Assembly (NCBI GenBank): GCA_040756905.1
Contig: JBFLYD010000014.1
Location: 1-55,255, forward strand
DNA from: Acidobacteriota bacterium
GTDB lineage: Bacteria > Acidobacteriota > Aminicenantia > JBFLYD01
Length of the DNA: 55,255 nucleotides
Direction: 5' to 3'
Shown here piece by piece: positions 15,554 through 25,156 of this stretch. How positions within the stretch are numbered: position 1 is the stretch's first letter; each line of letters starts with the position of its first letter. The translations under genes and the position numbers were made by a program. The notes below the pieces were generated by a model that made no database searches, was not told where the DNA came from, and worked only from the letters and a program-made list of their open reading frames with translations.

Positions 15554-16531
15554 ATGATTTTAAAGGAAATCGGTGAAATAAAAATAATCGAATGGATAAA
15601 AAATAATTTTCAATTATCTTCAAAAAATGTTCTGGTGGGTATTGGAGATGATACGTCTGTTTTAAGACTTGGGAAGAATAATTTTCTCATCACCAAGGAT
15701 TTATTAATTGAAGATGTCCATTTTAAAAAAGAATTTCATCCGCCGTTCATCCTGGGTAAAAAATCTATTTCAGTAAATGTTTCTGATGTAGCCTCAATGG
15801 GAGGAACACCTCTTTATGCCTTATTGGGAGGAGGATTTCCTAAAGAATTAGAATGGGATTGGCTTGAAGATTTCCTAAACGGGATAAAATCTTCATTAGA
15901 TAAGTATAAAATTGAGCTGATCGGAGGAGATATATGCTTATCCGAAAAAATATTTATATCGATAACTCTTATTGGAAGATGTAAAAAATATTCGATGAGA
16001 AAAGGAGCAAAAACTGGGGATAAAATTTTTGTATCCGGTGAACTTGGAAACTCATCAATGGGTCTTGAATTGTTAATTTCCGGAAAAAGACTTGGTGAAG
16101 ATAAAATTGCTGATAAACTCATTAAATCCCATCTTGATCCAGAACCCCGACTTAAACTTGGAAAGTATTTAGTCAAAAATAATCTGGTTAATTCAATGAT
16201 TGATTTAAGCGATGGATTATCAAAAGATATTCATAATTTGTGCAGAGAGAGTGCCTGCGGAGCAGATATCTATCTCAATTCAATCCCTGTATCCAAAGAA
16301 CTTGAATATTTTTCGAAGTATCTTAATAAAGATAAATATTTTTACTCAATCCATGGTGGAGAAGATTATGAACTTCTCTTTACTTCTTCGAAAAATAAAT
16401 CAGATAAAATAAAAAAAATCTCAAAAAAAATAAAAATTATTGGCATAATAAAAGAAAAAGAGAAGGGAATAAATCTCATTAAAGATGGGAAAAAGATTCC
16501 ATTAAAGCCTGAGGGTTGGGAACACTTTTAA
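15554..16531 (+). CDS. thiL: Thiamine-monophosphate kinase
   Basis: This enzyme phosphorylates thiamine monophosphate to the active cofactor thiamine diphosphate (325 aa, PurM/ThiL fold). The start MILKEIGEIKIIEWI fits the family. VGIGDDTSVL and TKDLLIEDVHF contain the metal/ATP aspartates, SVNVSDVASMGG the helix cap, and IDLSDGLSKDI plus GGEDYELLFT the C-terminal motifs. The ATG lies 1 nt after the right end of repeat C2, and no Shine-Dalgarno is present. Expression would need a leaderless transcript or another initiation signal. The gene itself is intact. Confidence 0.95.
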   Translation: MILKEIGEIKIIEWIKNNFQLSSKNVLVGIGDDTSVLRLGKNNFLITKDLLIEDVHFKKEFHPPFILGKKSISVNVSDVASMGGTPLYALLGGGFPKELEWDWLEDFLNGIKSSLDKYKIELIGGDICLSEKIFISITLIGRCKKYSMRKGAKTGDKIFVSGELGNSSMGLELLISGKRLGEDKIADKLIKSHLDPEPRLKLGKYLVKNNLVNSMIDLSDGLSKDIHNLCRESACGADIYLNSIPVSKELEYFSKYLNKDKYFYSIHGGEDYELLFTSSKNKSDKIKKISKKIKIIGIIKEKEKGINLIKDGKKIPLKPEGWEHF

Positions 16532-16711
16532 ATACTGCGAACAGTAAATCGTGAACTGTAAACTGTAACTAATGAGAACGTATTTAATTTTAATATATTT
16601 TAAGGTCAATTGTCCTCCAAGGTGGACATACTAATTGATAAGGATCTACAATTTATAAGGATTTCTTAATGGTATGATTTTTGCTTAAAATTATAATGGA
16701 AGGAGGAAAAA
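16532..16711. other. Intergenic: tandem primer-like and B-like repeat debris
   Basis: It begins with an AACAGTAAA/GTGAACTGTAAACTG run, resembling the ACTATTCACG/GGTTCACTG run at about 4926-4961. A left terminus like that of B5 follows (CTAATGAGAACGTAT, from 16568), and a small TGTCC/GGACA hairpin at about 16609. The ribosome site GGAAGGAGG of the next gene is at about 16699. No promoter can be claimed with confidence. Confidence 0.4.
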
Positions 16712-18520
16712 ATGAAATACATAAAATTATCTTCGTTGATAATATTAATAATATTTATATTTGCATTAACTCTATTTTCTGAGGAACAATCCACTGGCAA
16801 TATGCAGGGTGGAATCGGCAGGCTAAGCTACATTCAGGGAAATGTTTACATACAGAGAGCTTCTGAGCTTGGATATGAGGAAGCCTCAATAAATTTGCCT
16901 GTTGTAGAAGGTGATAGAATTGGAACCTCTGATGGAAGAGCTGAAGTTTATTTAGGCAGATCAAATTATCTGAGACTTGATTATGATACAAAAATTGATT
17001 TTCTTTCTTTTCCTTCTGAAGATTATGGAAAGTTATCAATAAAATTATGGGCAGGAAGAACATTCTTAAGAGTTAATAATATTTATAATGAGAAGGAAAT
17101 CGAGATAACAACTCAAAATGTCACAGTCTATGTACTAAAAGAAGGTCTTTATAGAATCGATATAAATTATGAAGGAAATACAGAAGTCTCTGTTTTGGAT
17201 GGACTGGCTGAAGTTTCTTCCTATGAAGGCACCTATATTTTGAGAAGTAATCAGAAAATCGAAACTTATAATGGGAAATTTACCTCAAGACCTTTTTATA
17301 TTACTTTTGTTGAAGATAGTTTTTCAGATTTCAATAGAACAAGGGAAGAAATGATTCAGGCAAGAAAATACAGAAGAACTTACCTCCCTTCAGAGTTAAA
17401 CGATTATGAATGGGAATTTGACTATTACGGAAGATGGCACTATTTAAATCCTTACGGCTGGGTGTGGACTCCGGTGAGTGTTTATTATGGATGGAGGCCC
17501 TATTATTGGGGAAGATGGGGTTGGTATCCTCGATGGGGATGGACCTGGATTCCTTATGAACCCTGGGGATGGGCTGCTTATCATTATGGAAGATGGGGCT
17601 GGAACCTTTCATTAGGGTGGTACTGGATTCCTACCCCTATATGGGGTCCTGCCTGGGTATACTGGGGCTGGGGATATGACTGGATTGGCTGGTGTCCTAT
17701 CGACTATTGGGGATATCCTGTTGTAATAATAAACAATTTTTATTACAGAAATTATAACAACAATATTCCTTCAAATTCTTCAGCATGGACATTTATTCGA
17801 AAAGACCAGCTCCAGGCAAGAGATATCTCCAAGGCTGTTTTAAGCAAGGATAGAATAAAACAAATCGGCACAGTGCAGGTTACAAAAAATCAACCTGACC
17901 TTAAACCAGTATTTGGAAAGGTTCAGGCTCAACCTCTCAAAGGGAAAAAAGTATTTCTTAGAAATGAGCCCACAATTTCTCCTGAAAAAGGTTATGAATC
18001 AAGAACTATTGAAAAAAGATCTTCCAGAAGAATGGAAGAATTTCCCGCTTCCGAAAAAAATGCAATCGATAAAAATACATTTTCAAGAAGAAAAGAAATC
18101 CCGGAAACATCTCGAATAACAAGAGAGCCAAAGAGTGATGATTCAGCCTCAGTTCCATCAAGAGAAAAAATTATAAAGAAAAGAGATTATAAGAACGAAT
18201 ATCCATTCAGTGTTTTTAATGATTCAAGAACTAAATTTAGATCAAGAGATCGTCGTGAAAGAGAACCTGAGAATTTAAGAAAATATCAACCATACTCAAG
18301 AAGTGAGAGAAAGGAAAATAAATCTTCCATAAGAGAAATATTTAAATCATTTTCTGGAGGAGGCACTGTAAAAAGAGGAGTCTCCGAGAGAGGCGATGGA
18401 TCCTCTCGGGGAAGAATTACCAGAGACTCTCGTAGTTCCTCCTCCAGTTCATCCTCTTCAAGAGGAAGCAGTGGCAGAAGTAGCAGTGGAGGCAGAAAAG
18501 CAGTCAAGAAAAAAGACTAA
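16712..18520 (+). CDS. FecR-domain and DUF6600 exported protein with Arg/Ser-rich tail
   Basis: This is an exported 602-aa protein of unknown function. A signal peptide (residues 1-22) is followed by a FecR-like beta domain (about 35-190; GRLSYIQGNVYIQ, VVEGDRIGT, GRAEVYLG). Then comes a Trp/Tyr/Gly-rich block of short repeats (about 225-345, with YYGRWHYLNPYGWVW and WGWYWIPTPIWGPAWVYWGW) of the DUF6600 type. The last 200 residues are charged and low-complexity, ending in a Ser/Arg/Gly run (about 570-595) and KAVKKKD. FecR-like domains outside iron signalling often bind cell-wall or surface polymers. The aromatic repeats suggest carbohydrate contact, but this is inference. A strong GGAGG precedes ATG. 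No sigma factor or anti-sigma gene is adjacent. Confidence 0.75.
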   Translation: MKYIKLSSLIILIIFIFALTLFSEEQSTGNMQGGIGRLSYIQGNVYIQRASELGYEEASINLPVVEGDRIGTSDGRAEVYLGRSNYLRLDYDTKIDFLSFPSEDYGKLSIKLWAGRTFLRVNNIYNEKEIEITTQNVTVYVLKEGLYRIDINYEGNTEVSVLDGLAEVSSYEGTYILRSNQKIETYNGKFTSRPFYITFVEDSFSDFNRTREEMIQARKYRRTYLPSELNDYEWEFDYYGRWHYLNPYGWVWTPVSVYYGWRPYYWGRWGWYPRWGWTWIPYEPWGWAAYHYGRWGWNLSLGWYWIPTPIWGPAWVYWGWGYDWIGWCPIDYWGYPVVIINNFYYRNYNNNIPSNSSAWTFIRKDQLQARDISKAVLSKDRIKQIGTVQVTKNQPDLKPVFGKVQAQPLKGKKVFLRNEPTISPEKGYESRTIEKRSSRRMEEFPASEKNAIDKNTFSRRKEIPETSRITREPKSDDSASVPSREKIIKKRDYKNEYPFSVFNDSRTKFRSRDRREREPENLRKYQPYSRSERKENKSSIREIFKSFSGGGTVKRGVSERGDGSSRGRITRDSRSSSSSSSSSRGSSGRSSSGGRKAVKKKD

Positions 18521-18798
18521 GCCAAAAACCTGAGCGGGAAGGGTAACTCCTCAGAGGTCAACTTTTACTTACGGTGTCAGTTTTGACCCCGTAACCATAA
18601 TTTTATTCGACAAAAAAGTAGCGTGTCCCCTCTTTTCCCTTTTTCGGTTTTCTTGACCACCATTCCTGCCCTCTTCACACAAAACTTTAATTTAATTTAA
18701 AATTACTTCTTCTAAAATTTCGCTGTTTATTGTTTATTCAATTGTGATATAATTTTTTTTATGTGTCCGAAAAGAAATAAGCTAATTTCTCAAGTTCG
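18521..18798. other. Intergenic: degraded fold-back sequence and a -10-like box
   Basis: It holds a degenerate inverted repeat (GCGGGAAGGGT near 18535 and CCATTCCTGCCC near 18660) with a nested GAGGTCAAC...GTTTTGACCCC (about 18555-18593). TCGACAAAAAAGT at about 18607 recurs near 21929. TATAAT at about 18746 lies upstream of the PBP gene without a good -35. No gene was found. Confidence 0.4.
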
Positions 18799-21114
18799 AT
18801 GATATTAAAAGTAAAAAAATCTCATTTCAAACTTTTTATTTTCTCTGCATTCACACTGCTTGCAATTCTAACAGGTGTGGGTTCTGGTATTTTTCTTTCC
18901 TATGAAAGAGACCTCCCTAAAATTTCTCAGCTCGAGGATTACAGACCCAATACGATGAGCATTGTATATGGGATTAATGGAGAAAAAATTGGAGAATTTG
19001 CGATAGAAAAGCGAATCCCCATTGCTTACAGTTCTATTCCTGATGTTCTAAAATATGCAATTATTTCTGCCGAAGATAGCCGTTTCTTTAAGCATTGGGG
19101 AATTGATATATGGGGAATACTTCGAGCTATTAAGGAAAATATAATAGCAATCAGAGCAAAGGAGGGTGGAAGTACAATTACCCAGCAATTGGCCAGGCTT
19201 CTATTTCTCACCCCCGAAAAAACTCTAAAAAGAAAAATTAAAGAAATGCTGCTTTCTTTTCAAATTGAAAAAAATTACACTAAAGAACAAATTTTTACAT
19301 TTTACTGTAATCAAATTTATTTAGGTCACGGAGTTTATGGAGTTGAAGCTGCTTCCCAATTCTATTTTGGAAAAAGTGCAAAAGAATTAAATTTAGGAGA
19401 AGCTGCCCTCATAGCTTCCCTCCACAGATCTCCACAAAGATACTCTCCTTATATCAATCCTAACCTATCTGTTTCGCGAAGAAACTGGGTTCTGGACAGG
19501 ATGAAAAATGAAGGCTACATTACAAAAAAAGAGGCAGTAGCAGAAAAGAAAAAACCGATAATTTTAAATCCTTTTCCAAAGCAGATAAATGATTATTCTG
19601 CTTATGTCCTTGAAGAAATCAGAAAATACCTGGAAGAAAAATACGATACCAGAACAATATATGAAGGCGGATTAAAAATATACACAGGAATTGATCCCAT
19701 TGCCCAAAAATTAGCAGAAAAGTATATAAAAGATGGCATTCGAAAAATTGATAAAAGACAGGGCTGGAGAAAGCCCCAGATAAACCTCTTAGAAAATGGG
19801 GTTCATGATTTAGAAAATTATAAAATGTCCCCATGGCCGAGAAGATTTCAGGAGGGAGAAATATATCAGGGAATGACCCTTCTTTCCGAAAAAGATAAAG
19901 CCCTCATCAGGTTGGGAAACTTAACCGGAATTTTAGATAAAAAAGAAATACAATGGGCAGGCAGAGATAGTATTCAAAGATTAATAAAAAAGGGTGATAT
20001 AGTTTCAGTAAAGATTGTAACTATTGATGAAAAAAATAATTTAGCTATTCTCTCCCTCGAACAGGAACCAATTGTTGAAGGCGCTTTCATTGCATTAGAC
20101 CCCCGCTCAGGTGAAATAAAAGCTATGGTAGGAGGATATTCCTTTCACAAAAGTCAGTTCAATCGGGCTGTTCAAGCATTGCGACAGACAGGATCGGCTA
20201 TAAAGCCTTTAATTTATGCTGCTGCTTTGCAGGACGGATTTACTCCAGCTTCGATTCTTATCGATGAACCAATCACTTTTTTTGACAGATGGACAGGAAA
20301 ACCCTGGACTCCAAAAAACTTTAAAGATAGTTATAAAGGACTTGTTACATTGAGAAGAGGTCTGGAAGAATCAAGAAATGTCGTAACTGCTAAAATCGTT
20401 GAAAAAATAACTCCTGAGCGTACAATAGAATATATAAGAAAACTTGGAATTACCTCAAAGCTGGACCCTTTTATGAGCTTATCCCTTGGCTCTTTTGAAG
20501 TTTCCCTTTTAGAAATGGTTTCTGCCTTTTCTTCGTTCATCAATAATGGAATAAGGATGAAACCTTATATCATCAAAAGAATAGAAGATATGGAAGGAAA
20601 CATTCTCGAAGAAAACAATGTTGAAGCCCATGAGGTAATGCCTGCTGCATACGCTTATCTAATAACAAATTTAATGGAAGGGGTTGTAAAAAGAGGAACT
20701 GCCACAAAAGCTTTAGTTTTGAATAGACCGATAGCAGGAAAAACTGGAACAACCAATGAATTCACCGATGCCTGGTTCATCGGGTCAACTCCATCCCTGA
20801 TAGCTGGGGTCTGGGTTGGATTTGATGAAAAAAAATCTCTTGGAGAAAATGAGGTTGGAGCAAGGGCTGCTCTTCCGATCTGGATTGATTTCATGAAAGA
20901 ATATTTAGAGAATCAGCCTGTTGAGAATTTCACTGCTCCTCCTAATGTGGTTTTCATAAAAATCGACAGAATGACAGGACTTTTAGCAACGCCTTACTGT
21001 TCTCATGTAATTGAAGAAGCTTTCATTCCCGGGACAGAGCCAACAAAGTTCTGTTCTGAACAGGAACACTATAAAATTTCAGATTATTTCAAAACCATCC
21101 AGGCTATCGAATAA
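18799..21114 (+). CDS. Penicillin-binding protein 1A (bifunctional transglycosylase/transpeptidase)
   Basis: This class A PBP (771 aa) polymerises and cross-links peptidoglycan. It has a single N-terminal membrane anchor (about residues 10-35). The glycosyltransferase GT51 domain has catalytic Glu92 in SAEDSRFFKHWGID and the GGSTITQQLAR motif. After an OB-like insert, the transpeptidase domain has Ser466 and Lys469 in TGSAIKP, the SRN triad in EESRNVV, and Lys648 in KTGTT. The length and a C-terminal tail without a large extension fit PBP1A of Gram-negatives. No Shine-Dalgarno is visible before the ATG. Confidence 0.95.
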   Translation: MILKVKKSHFKLFIFSAFTLLAILTGVGSGIFLSYERDLPKISQLEDYRPNTMSIVYGINGEKIGEFAIEKRIPIAYSSIPDVLKYAIISAEDSRFFKHWGIDIWGILRAIKENIIAIRAKEGGSTITQQLARLLFLTPEKTLKRKIKEMLLSFQIEKNYTKEQIFTFYCNQIYLGHGVYGVEAASQFYFGKSAKELNLGEAALIASLHRSPQRYSPYINPNLSVSRRNWVLDRMKNEGYITKKEAVAEKKKPIILNPFPKQINDYSAYVLEEIRKYLEEKYDTRTIYEGGLKIYTGIDPIAQKLAEKYIKDGIRKIDKRQGWRKPQINLLENGVHDLENYKMSPWPRRFQEGEIYQGMTLLSEKDKALIRLGNLTGILDKKEIQWAGRDSIQRLIKKGDIVSVKIVTIDEKNNLAILSLEQEPIVEGAFIALDPRSGEIKAMVGGYSFHKSQFNRAVQALRQTGSAIKPLIYAAALQDGFTPASILIDEPITFFDRWTGKPWTPKNFKDSYKGLVTLRRGLEESRNVVTAKIVEKITPERTIEYIRKLGITSKLDPFMSLSLGSFEVSLLEMVSAFSSFINNGIRMKPYIIKRIEDMEGNILEENNVEAHEVMPAAYAYLITNLMEGVVKRGTATKALVLNRPIAGKTGTTNEFTDAWFIGSTPSLIAGVWVGFDEKKSLGENEVGARAALPIWIDFMKEYLENQPVENFTAPPNVVFIKIDRMTGLLATPYCSHVIEEAFIPGTEPTKFCSEQEHYKISDYFKTIQAIE

Positions 21115-21139
21115 CTGAAAAAAGACTACCTTTTTTCAA

Positions 21140-21183
21140 GAGAGGTCAACCATTTTCTGAGCGAAGGGGATGATTGACCTCTC
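21140..21183. repeat. Fold-back element D3
   Basis: This is a 44-bp hairpin between the converging PBP and tmk genes. The 14-bp arms GAGAGGTCAACCAT and ATGATTGACCTCTC have one C/T difference. The loop TTCTGAGCGAAGGGG matches D1. The flanks are T6 on the left and A7 on the right, so no U-tract follows the hairpin in either direction; it is not a classic terminator. Confidence 0.8.
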
Positions 21184-21197
21184 TAAAAAAATTTTTC

Positions 21198-21818
21198 TTA
21201 TTTATCCTCTCTGTTTTTAATAAGCCGGAAAACAATATCCTCTATTTCTGAATAAATTTCTTTAATAGTTTTTGACCCATTGACAAATTTGATGTTATTT
21301 GCTTTAAAACTTAAAAAATTTTCTCTCACTTTTTTTAAAAAATCTTCTTTTTCAAAGAGTCTTTCAAATTTCCTTACATTACTCACCCTCTTCAGACCTG
21401 TTTCCGGCTCAATATCAAGTATAATAACCAGATCAGGTTTAATCGCTATTTTTTTATTCAATCTCTCAATCTTCTTCTTATCGATTCCTTTTGCTCCCTG
21501 ATAGGCAATGTTTGAAAAATAGTATCTATCGAGGAGAACAATTTTTTTATTTTTAAGAGCAGGTTTTATGTTGTTTTCTACGTCAAACTTCCTGTCTTTT
21601 AGAAAACACTCGAGTTCCTCTTCAGGCGACAATGAAAATTCTTTTTTCGACAACTCTTTTATTTTTTTACCCCAATAGGAGTTGGAAGGTTCTCTGAATA
21701 AAACAGCATCAAACCCTCTTTCTTTTAATTTTTTCAGCATTATTTCTGCCTGGGTTGTTTTCCCAGAACCATCAATTCCCTCAAATACAATCAGTATCCC
21801 TTTTTTAAGTTTCATCAT
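21198..21818 (-). CDS. tmk: Thymidylate kinase
   Basis: This enzyme phosphorylates dTMP to dTDP for DNA synthesis (about 206 aa from the start used). The P-loop is FEGIDGSGKTTQ directly after the N-terminal strand. The DRY/substrate motif is LLDRYYFSNIAYQG, and a basic lid region follows TGLKRV. The frame is open for 23 more codons upstream, but these encode a hydrophobic stretch foreign to the family, so I start at the tandem ATG at 21813-21818. There is no clear Shine-Dalgarno. Many family members place a lid arginine differently (type I or II), and I cannot assign the type here. Confidence 0.9.
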   Translation of the reverse strand: MMKLKKGILIVFEGIDGSGKTTQAEIMLKKLKERGFDAVLFREPSNSYWGKKIKELSKKEFSLSPEEELECFLKDRKFDVENNIKPALKNKKIVLLDRYYFSNIAYQGAKGIDKKKIERLNKKIAIKPDLVIILDIEPETGLKRVSNVRKFERLFEKEDFLKKVRENFLSFKANNIKFVNGSKTIKEIYSEIEDIVFRLIKNREDK

Positions 21819-22281
21819 AAACAAAATTATTATTACTACATAAACCCCAAAAAATAAAGAAAAAACATAATTCCTCATAACTCTCACAGAAAGAGGTCAA
21901 TCATTTTCTGAGCGACATATCGACAAAAAAGTTTTAAATTCAAATATTTGGATTTATCATTTTATTTTTTGGATTTTCTAAAAATTTGAATTTGTAAGTT
22001 ATTGAAAAATAAATATTTAATTTTGGCACGATTTATGAATAAGTTACATTGAAAATGAATGAACTAAAAATATTGAAAAAAATATTTTTATTATCTATCA
22101 TAACAAAAAAATTGATGAAAAGAGTTGAAAAAAATATATTTTTTGATAAGATTAATGAGAATCAAAATCTAAAAAGAAAGGAGGTGTGAATTAAAAGAAG
22201 GAAAAAAATTTAACGTAATGGCTAATAATGATTAAGGGAAACAAGGAATAACAAAAAGTTAAAGGTTAAAAAGGAGGTTAA
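21819..22281. other. Intergenic upstream of the TonB receptor: D half-repeat and leader
   Basis: A half copy of the D repeat (AGAGGTCAATCATTTTCTG from 21893) is followed by GAGCGACATATCGACAAAAAAG. After an AT-rich stretch comes the receptor's putative promoter, then an extra strong ribosome site GGAGG (22180-22184) before a GTG-AAT-TAA mini frame (22186-22194), and finally the receptor's own GGAGG. No gene was seen. Confidence 0.5.
22125..22152 (+). promoter_or_regulatory. Possible promoter for the TonB-dependent receptor
   Basis: TTGAAA (22125-22130), a 16-bp spacer, then TAAGAT (22147-22152). This would give a leader of about 120 nt containing a second Shine-Dalgarno. Confidence 0.4.
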
Positions 22282-25098
22282 ATGAAAACCACAATTAAAA
22301 AATTTTTAATACTATTAATTCTGACCCTTATTCTATCTCCACTTTCCTTCTCACAGAGCAAAGAAACTGGAGCAATTCAGGGAACAATAGTTGATAATAC
22401 AGGAGTACCATTACCAGGTATTACAGTTACAATTGAGAGTGCTTTTGGAAAAAAATCTGTCATAACTGACACCAGAGGAGTTTTCAGATTTCCTGCAATT
22501 CCTCCAGCCATGTATTCATTAACCGCAGAACTTTCTGGATTTGTAACAGTTAAAAGAGAAAACATTAGGTTGCACGCAAACATCACTCTTACAGTGGATA
22601 TCACGATGGAACCAGCGAAAATCGCAGAAGAAGTAACAGTTATAGGAGAAGCACCTGTTGTCGACATAAAATCATCTGCTCCAGCAGCAAACGTTGTTTT
22701 AACTGATGAACTTTTAAGAAATGTTCCCAACACACAGTTCATGACAGCGATAATCACTTTGGCTCCTGGAGTTTCTGGATACAATGCATTTGGAGGAGCA
22801 GGTTCTTCTGCAAATATTTATGCAATCGATGGAGTGGATGTTTCTGACCCTGAAGGAGGTACACCCTGGGTATTCATGGATTATCAGACAATCGAAGAAG
22901 CTCAGGTCATAGGAATTGGATTACCGGCTGAATTCGGAGGATTTACAGGAGCAATTTTGAATACTGTAACAAAATCCGGAAGCAATAGACTTGAATCTTA
23001 CAACGAGTTCCTCTATCAGAACGAAAAATGGGCAACGGATAACACTAAAAAAATAAAAGATGAAGACTGGTATGTAGCATGGTATCAGAAAATTGAAAAT
23101 GTGAAAAAACCGCCAAAAGACAGATTTATCGATGCAAACTTCCATTTAGGAGGGCCATTCATCAAGGATAAACTCTGGTATTTTGGAGGAATTCAGTATT
23201 ACAGAATCTATCACTGGTATACTGGCTTTCCTGAAGCCAGAGATTATCGCCAGCCAAGAGCATTTTTCAAAACATCCTATCAGGCAACTGAAACAAACAA
23301 GTTCTCCCTCTCATTTGAACATGATCAGTATGGAGGAATCAACAGAATTCCATGGGGCACAGATTTTGCACCTAATACCTCACCCGAAGCCACAGTAACT
23401 CAAATATCTCCTGAATGGTATTGGAATGTAACCTGGACAAAGGTATTTGGGCCAAAAACATTTTTAGATGCAAAATTTGCAGGATTCTGGGGTTATTATT
23501 ACTTAGAGCCAAGAAGTGGGAGGGATAAAAATTCTCATATTGACTTAGCAGATTTTAGCTTCACAAAGAATTCTCCTTACTGGTATATGGCTGATAGAAT
23601 AAGAAGACAGCTGAATGTGAACCTTTCTCATTATGCTGATGAATTCATAAAAGGCTCCCACGATTTCAAATTCGGAATGGAAATCGAGCGTAACTATAAC
23701 AGGTCAAGGTATGCATACACAGGAAAGAACAACATGGTTTACTGGGATTATTATGGTGAACCATACCTTGCCTATCAGTGGGAAGGATATGACCAGAGAA
23801 TAGGCATGACAAGATACACACTTTTCGGACAGGATTCCTGGGCTGTTTCAAAAAGATTGAACATCAATGCAGGTCTAAGATATGACATAATCAGAGAATC
23901 AATCCTTGATGAAGCAAATGATACTTTCTTTCCAAAAAATAAACAGGCAGGTTTTGGAGATAGAAAACCTCGTGGAACACAGTATGTGGATGTAATATAT
24001 AAACCAACAAATTTAGCTCCTCGAATTGGGTTCTCTTTCGATATTCTTGGTGATAGAAAAAATGTCCTAAAAGCTCACTGGGGGAAATACTATGAAGGAA
24101 TATTTGCAGCGACCATAATGAGAATGGATCCCCGTTATGCAGATTACATCGGCTATTACTGGGATGGAGCTGAATGGGTAGAATTCTATCGCTCACCCCT
24201 ATCAGAGAATATCTATGATATTGATAAAGACATAAAACATCCTTACATGGAAGAATTCACAGTCGGTTTCGAAAGAGAACTTTTCAGAGATGCATCAATT
24301 GGTTTCACATACATCGACAGAAGATGGAAAAATATAATAGGAGCTGTAAATACCGCAGGAATATATGAGCCTAAAACATGGCTAGATCCAGGACCTGATG
24401 GAGTAACAGGAACTGGAGATGACAGAACAGTTCAAGTTTATAATCAGCTAAATCCAGGAAAAGATTTTTATCTAATCACGAATCCTACCAAAGGTATGAA
24501 AAATGTTTACATTGACCCGTACAGAAGCTATAAGGGATATGATTTCAGGTTCAACAAAAGATTCTCCAACAGGTGGCAGTTATTGCTTTCGTATATCTAT
24601 GTGGATAATAAAGCCAACATAAACAATACGTGGTCAACAAACACTGGATGGACAGGTCTTTTTACCGATCCAAACTATCAGATAAACACAGAGGGAAAAG
24701 CTGAATATGTTCCAAAGCATGTTTTGAAATTATACGGAACAGTTATTCTTCCCCTTGATGTAAATTTAACTGTCTCCTACCAGTATATAAGTGGATATTA
24801 CTACACGAGACTGTTCAGAGACACAAGAAGAGGAATGGCGCTGGGACAGGGAAGACCATGGATAAATGCTGAACCTATGGGTTCAAGAGAATATGATGCA
24901 ATCAATAACCTGGATCTACGACTTGAGAAGACTTTCAAATTGGCAAACGGCAGATTGGGATTTGTTGGTGATATATTCAATGTTTTCAATTCAGATACAG
25001 TTAGATCTCGCTATAATCGCACAGGAGCTTCTTTCAATAAGATTCGAGGAATTGTCACACCAAGAGCATTAAGATTGGGTATCAGATACTTCTTCTAG
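22282..25098 (+). CDS. TonB-dependent receptor with carboxypeptidase-regulatory N-terminal domain
   Basis: This is a 938-aa outer-membrane receptor of the Oar-like/CarboxypepD_reg type common in Acidobacteriota and Bacteroidota. A signal peptide (1-25) is followed by a carboxypeptidase-regulatory-like beta-sandwich (about 28-112; GAIQGTIVDNTGVPLPGITV). Then come the plug (about 125-235, with NIYAIDGVDVSDPEGGTP and a GLPAEFGGFTGAILN segment) and a long barrel ending in LRLGIRYFF, an aromatic C-terminus. Substrates of such receptors are usually oligosaccharides, peptides or chelates; nothing here fixes it. GGAGG lies just before the ATG. A strong terminator follows the stop, so it is transcribed alone. 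Confidence 0.92.
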   Translation: MKTTIKKFLILLILTLILSPLSFSQSKETGAIQGTIVDNTGVPLPGITVTIESAFGKKSVITDTRGVFRFPAIPPAMYSLTAELSGFVTVKRENIRLHANITLTVDITMEPAKIAEEVTVIGEAPVVDIKSSAPAANVVLTDELLRNVPNTQFMTAIITLAPGVSGYNAFGGAGSSANIYAIDGVDVSDPEGGTPWVFMDYQTIEEAQVIGIGLPAEFGGFTGAILNTVTKSGSNRLESYNEFLYQNEKWATDNTKKIKDEDWYVAWYQKIENVKKPPKDRFIDANFHLGGPFIKDKLWYFGGIQYYRIYHWYTGFPEARDYRQPRAFFKTSYQATETNKFSLSFEHDQYGGINRIPWGTDFAPNTSPEATVTQISPEWYWNVTWTKVFGPKTFLDAKFAGFWGYYYLEPRSGRDKNSHIDLADFSFTKNSPYWYMADRIRRQLNVNLSHYADEFIKGSHDFKFGMEIERNYNRSRYAYTGKNNMVYWDYYGEPYLAYQWEGYDQRIGMTRYTLFGQDSWAVSKRLNINAGLRYDIIRESILDEANDTFFPKNKQAGFGDRKPRGTQYVDVIYKPTNLAPRIGFSFDILGDRKNVLKAHWGKYYEGIFAATIMRMDPRYADYIGYYWDGAEWVEFYRSPLSENIYDIDKDIKHPYMEEFTVGFERELFRDASIGFTYIDRRWKNIIGAVNTAGIYEPKTWLDPGPDGVTGTGDDRTVQVYNQLNPGKDFYLITNPTKGMKNVYIDPYRSYKGYDFRFNKRFSNRWQLLLSYIYVDNKANINNTWSTNTGWTGLFTDPNYQINTEGKAEYVPKHVLKLYGTVILPLDVNLTVSYQYISGYYYTRLFRDTRRGMALGQGRPWINAEPMGSREYDAINNLDLRLEKTFKLANGRLGFVGDIFNVFNSDTVRSRYNRTGASFNKIRGIVTPRALRLGIRYFF

Positions 25099-25113
25099 AA
25101 ATTAATTTTTAAA

Positions 25114-25156
25114 ATGGAGGAGAGAATTTATTTCTCTCCTCCATAGAGTTTTTTTA
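25114..25156 (+). terminator. Terminator after the TonB-dependent receptor
   Basis: A perfect 13-bp stem, ATGGAGGAGAGAA (25114-25126) with TTCTCTCCTCCAT (25132-25144), has a 5-nt loop and is followed by AGAG and a T7 run. It begins 15 bp after the receptor stop codon. Confidence 0.85.

Noticed and set aside
15158-15557. Open frames of about 120-130 codons on both strands between lon and thiL
   Set aside because: Both run through element C2 and its palindromes; part of the same sequence recurs before HU as non-coding DNA.
15177-15560. TPP riboswitch before thiL
   Set aside because: No CTGAGA or thi-box-like conserved pieces; the gap is filled by element C2.
16692-16697. TATAAT as the promoter of the FecR/DUF6600 gene
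   Set aside because: It lies only 14 bp before the start codon, has no -35, and would leave no room for the GGAGG ribosome site to be transcribed usefully.
21140-21183. Terminator between the converging PBP and tmk genes
   Set aside because: The hairpin is followed by A-rich sequence, not T, in both reading directions, and the same unit occurs at unrelated positions.
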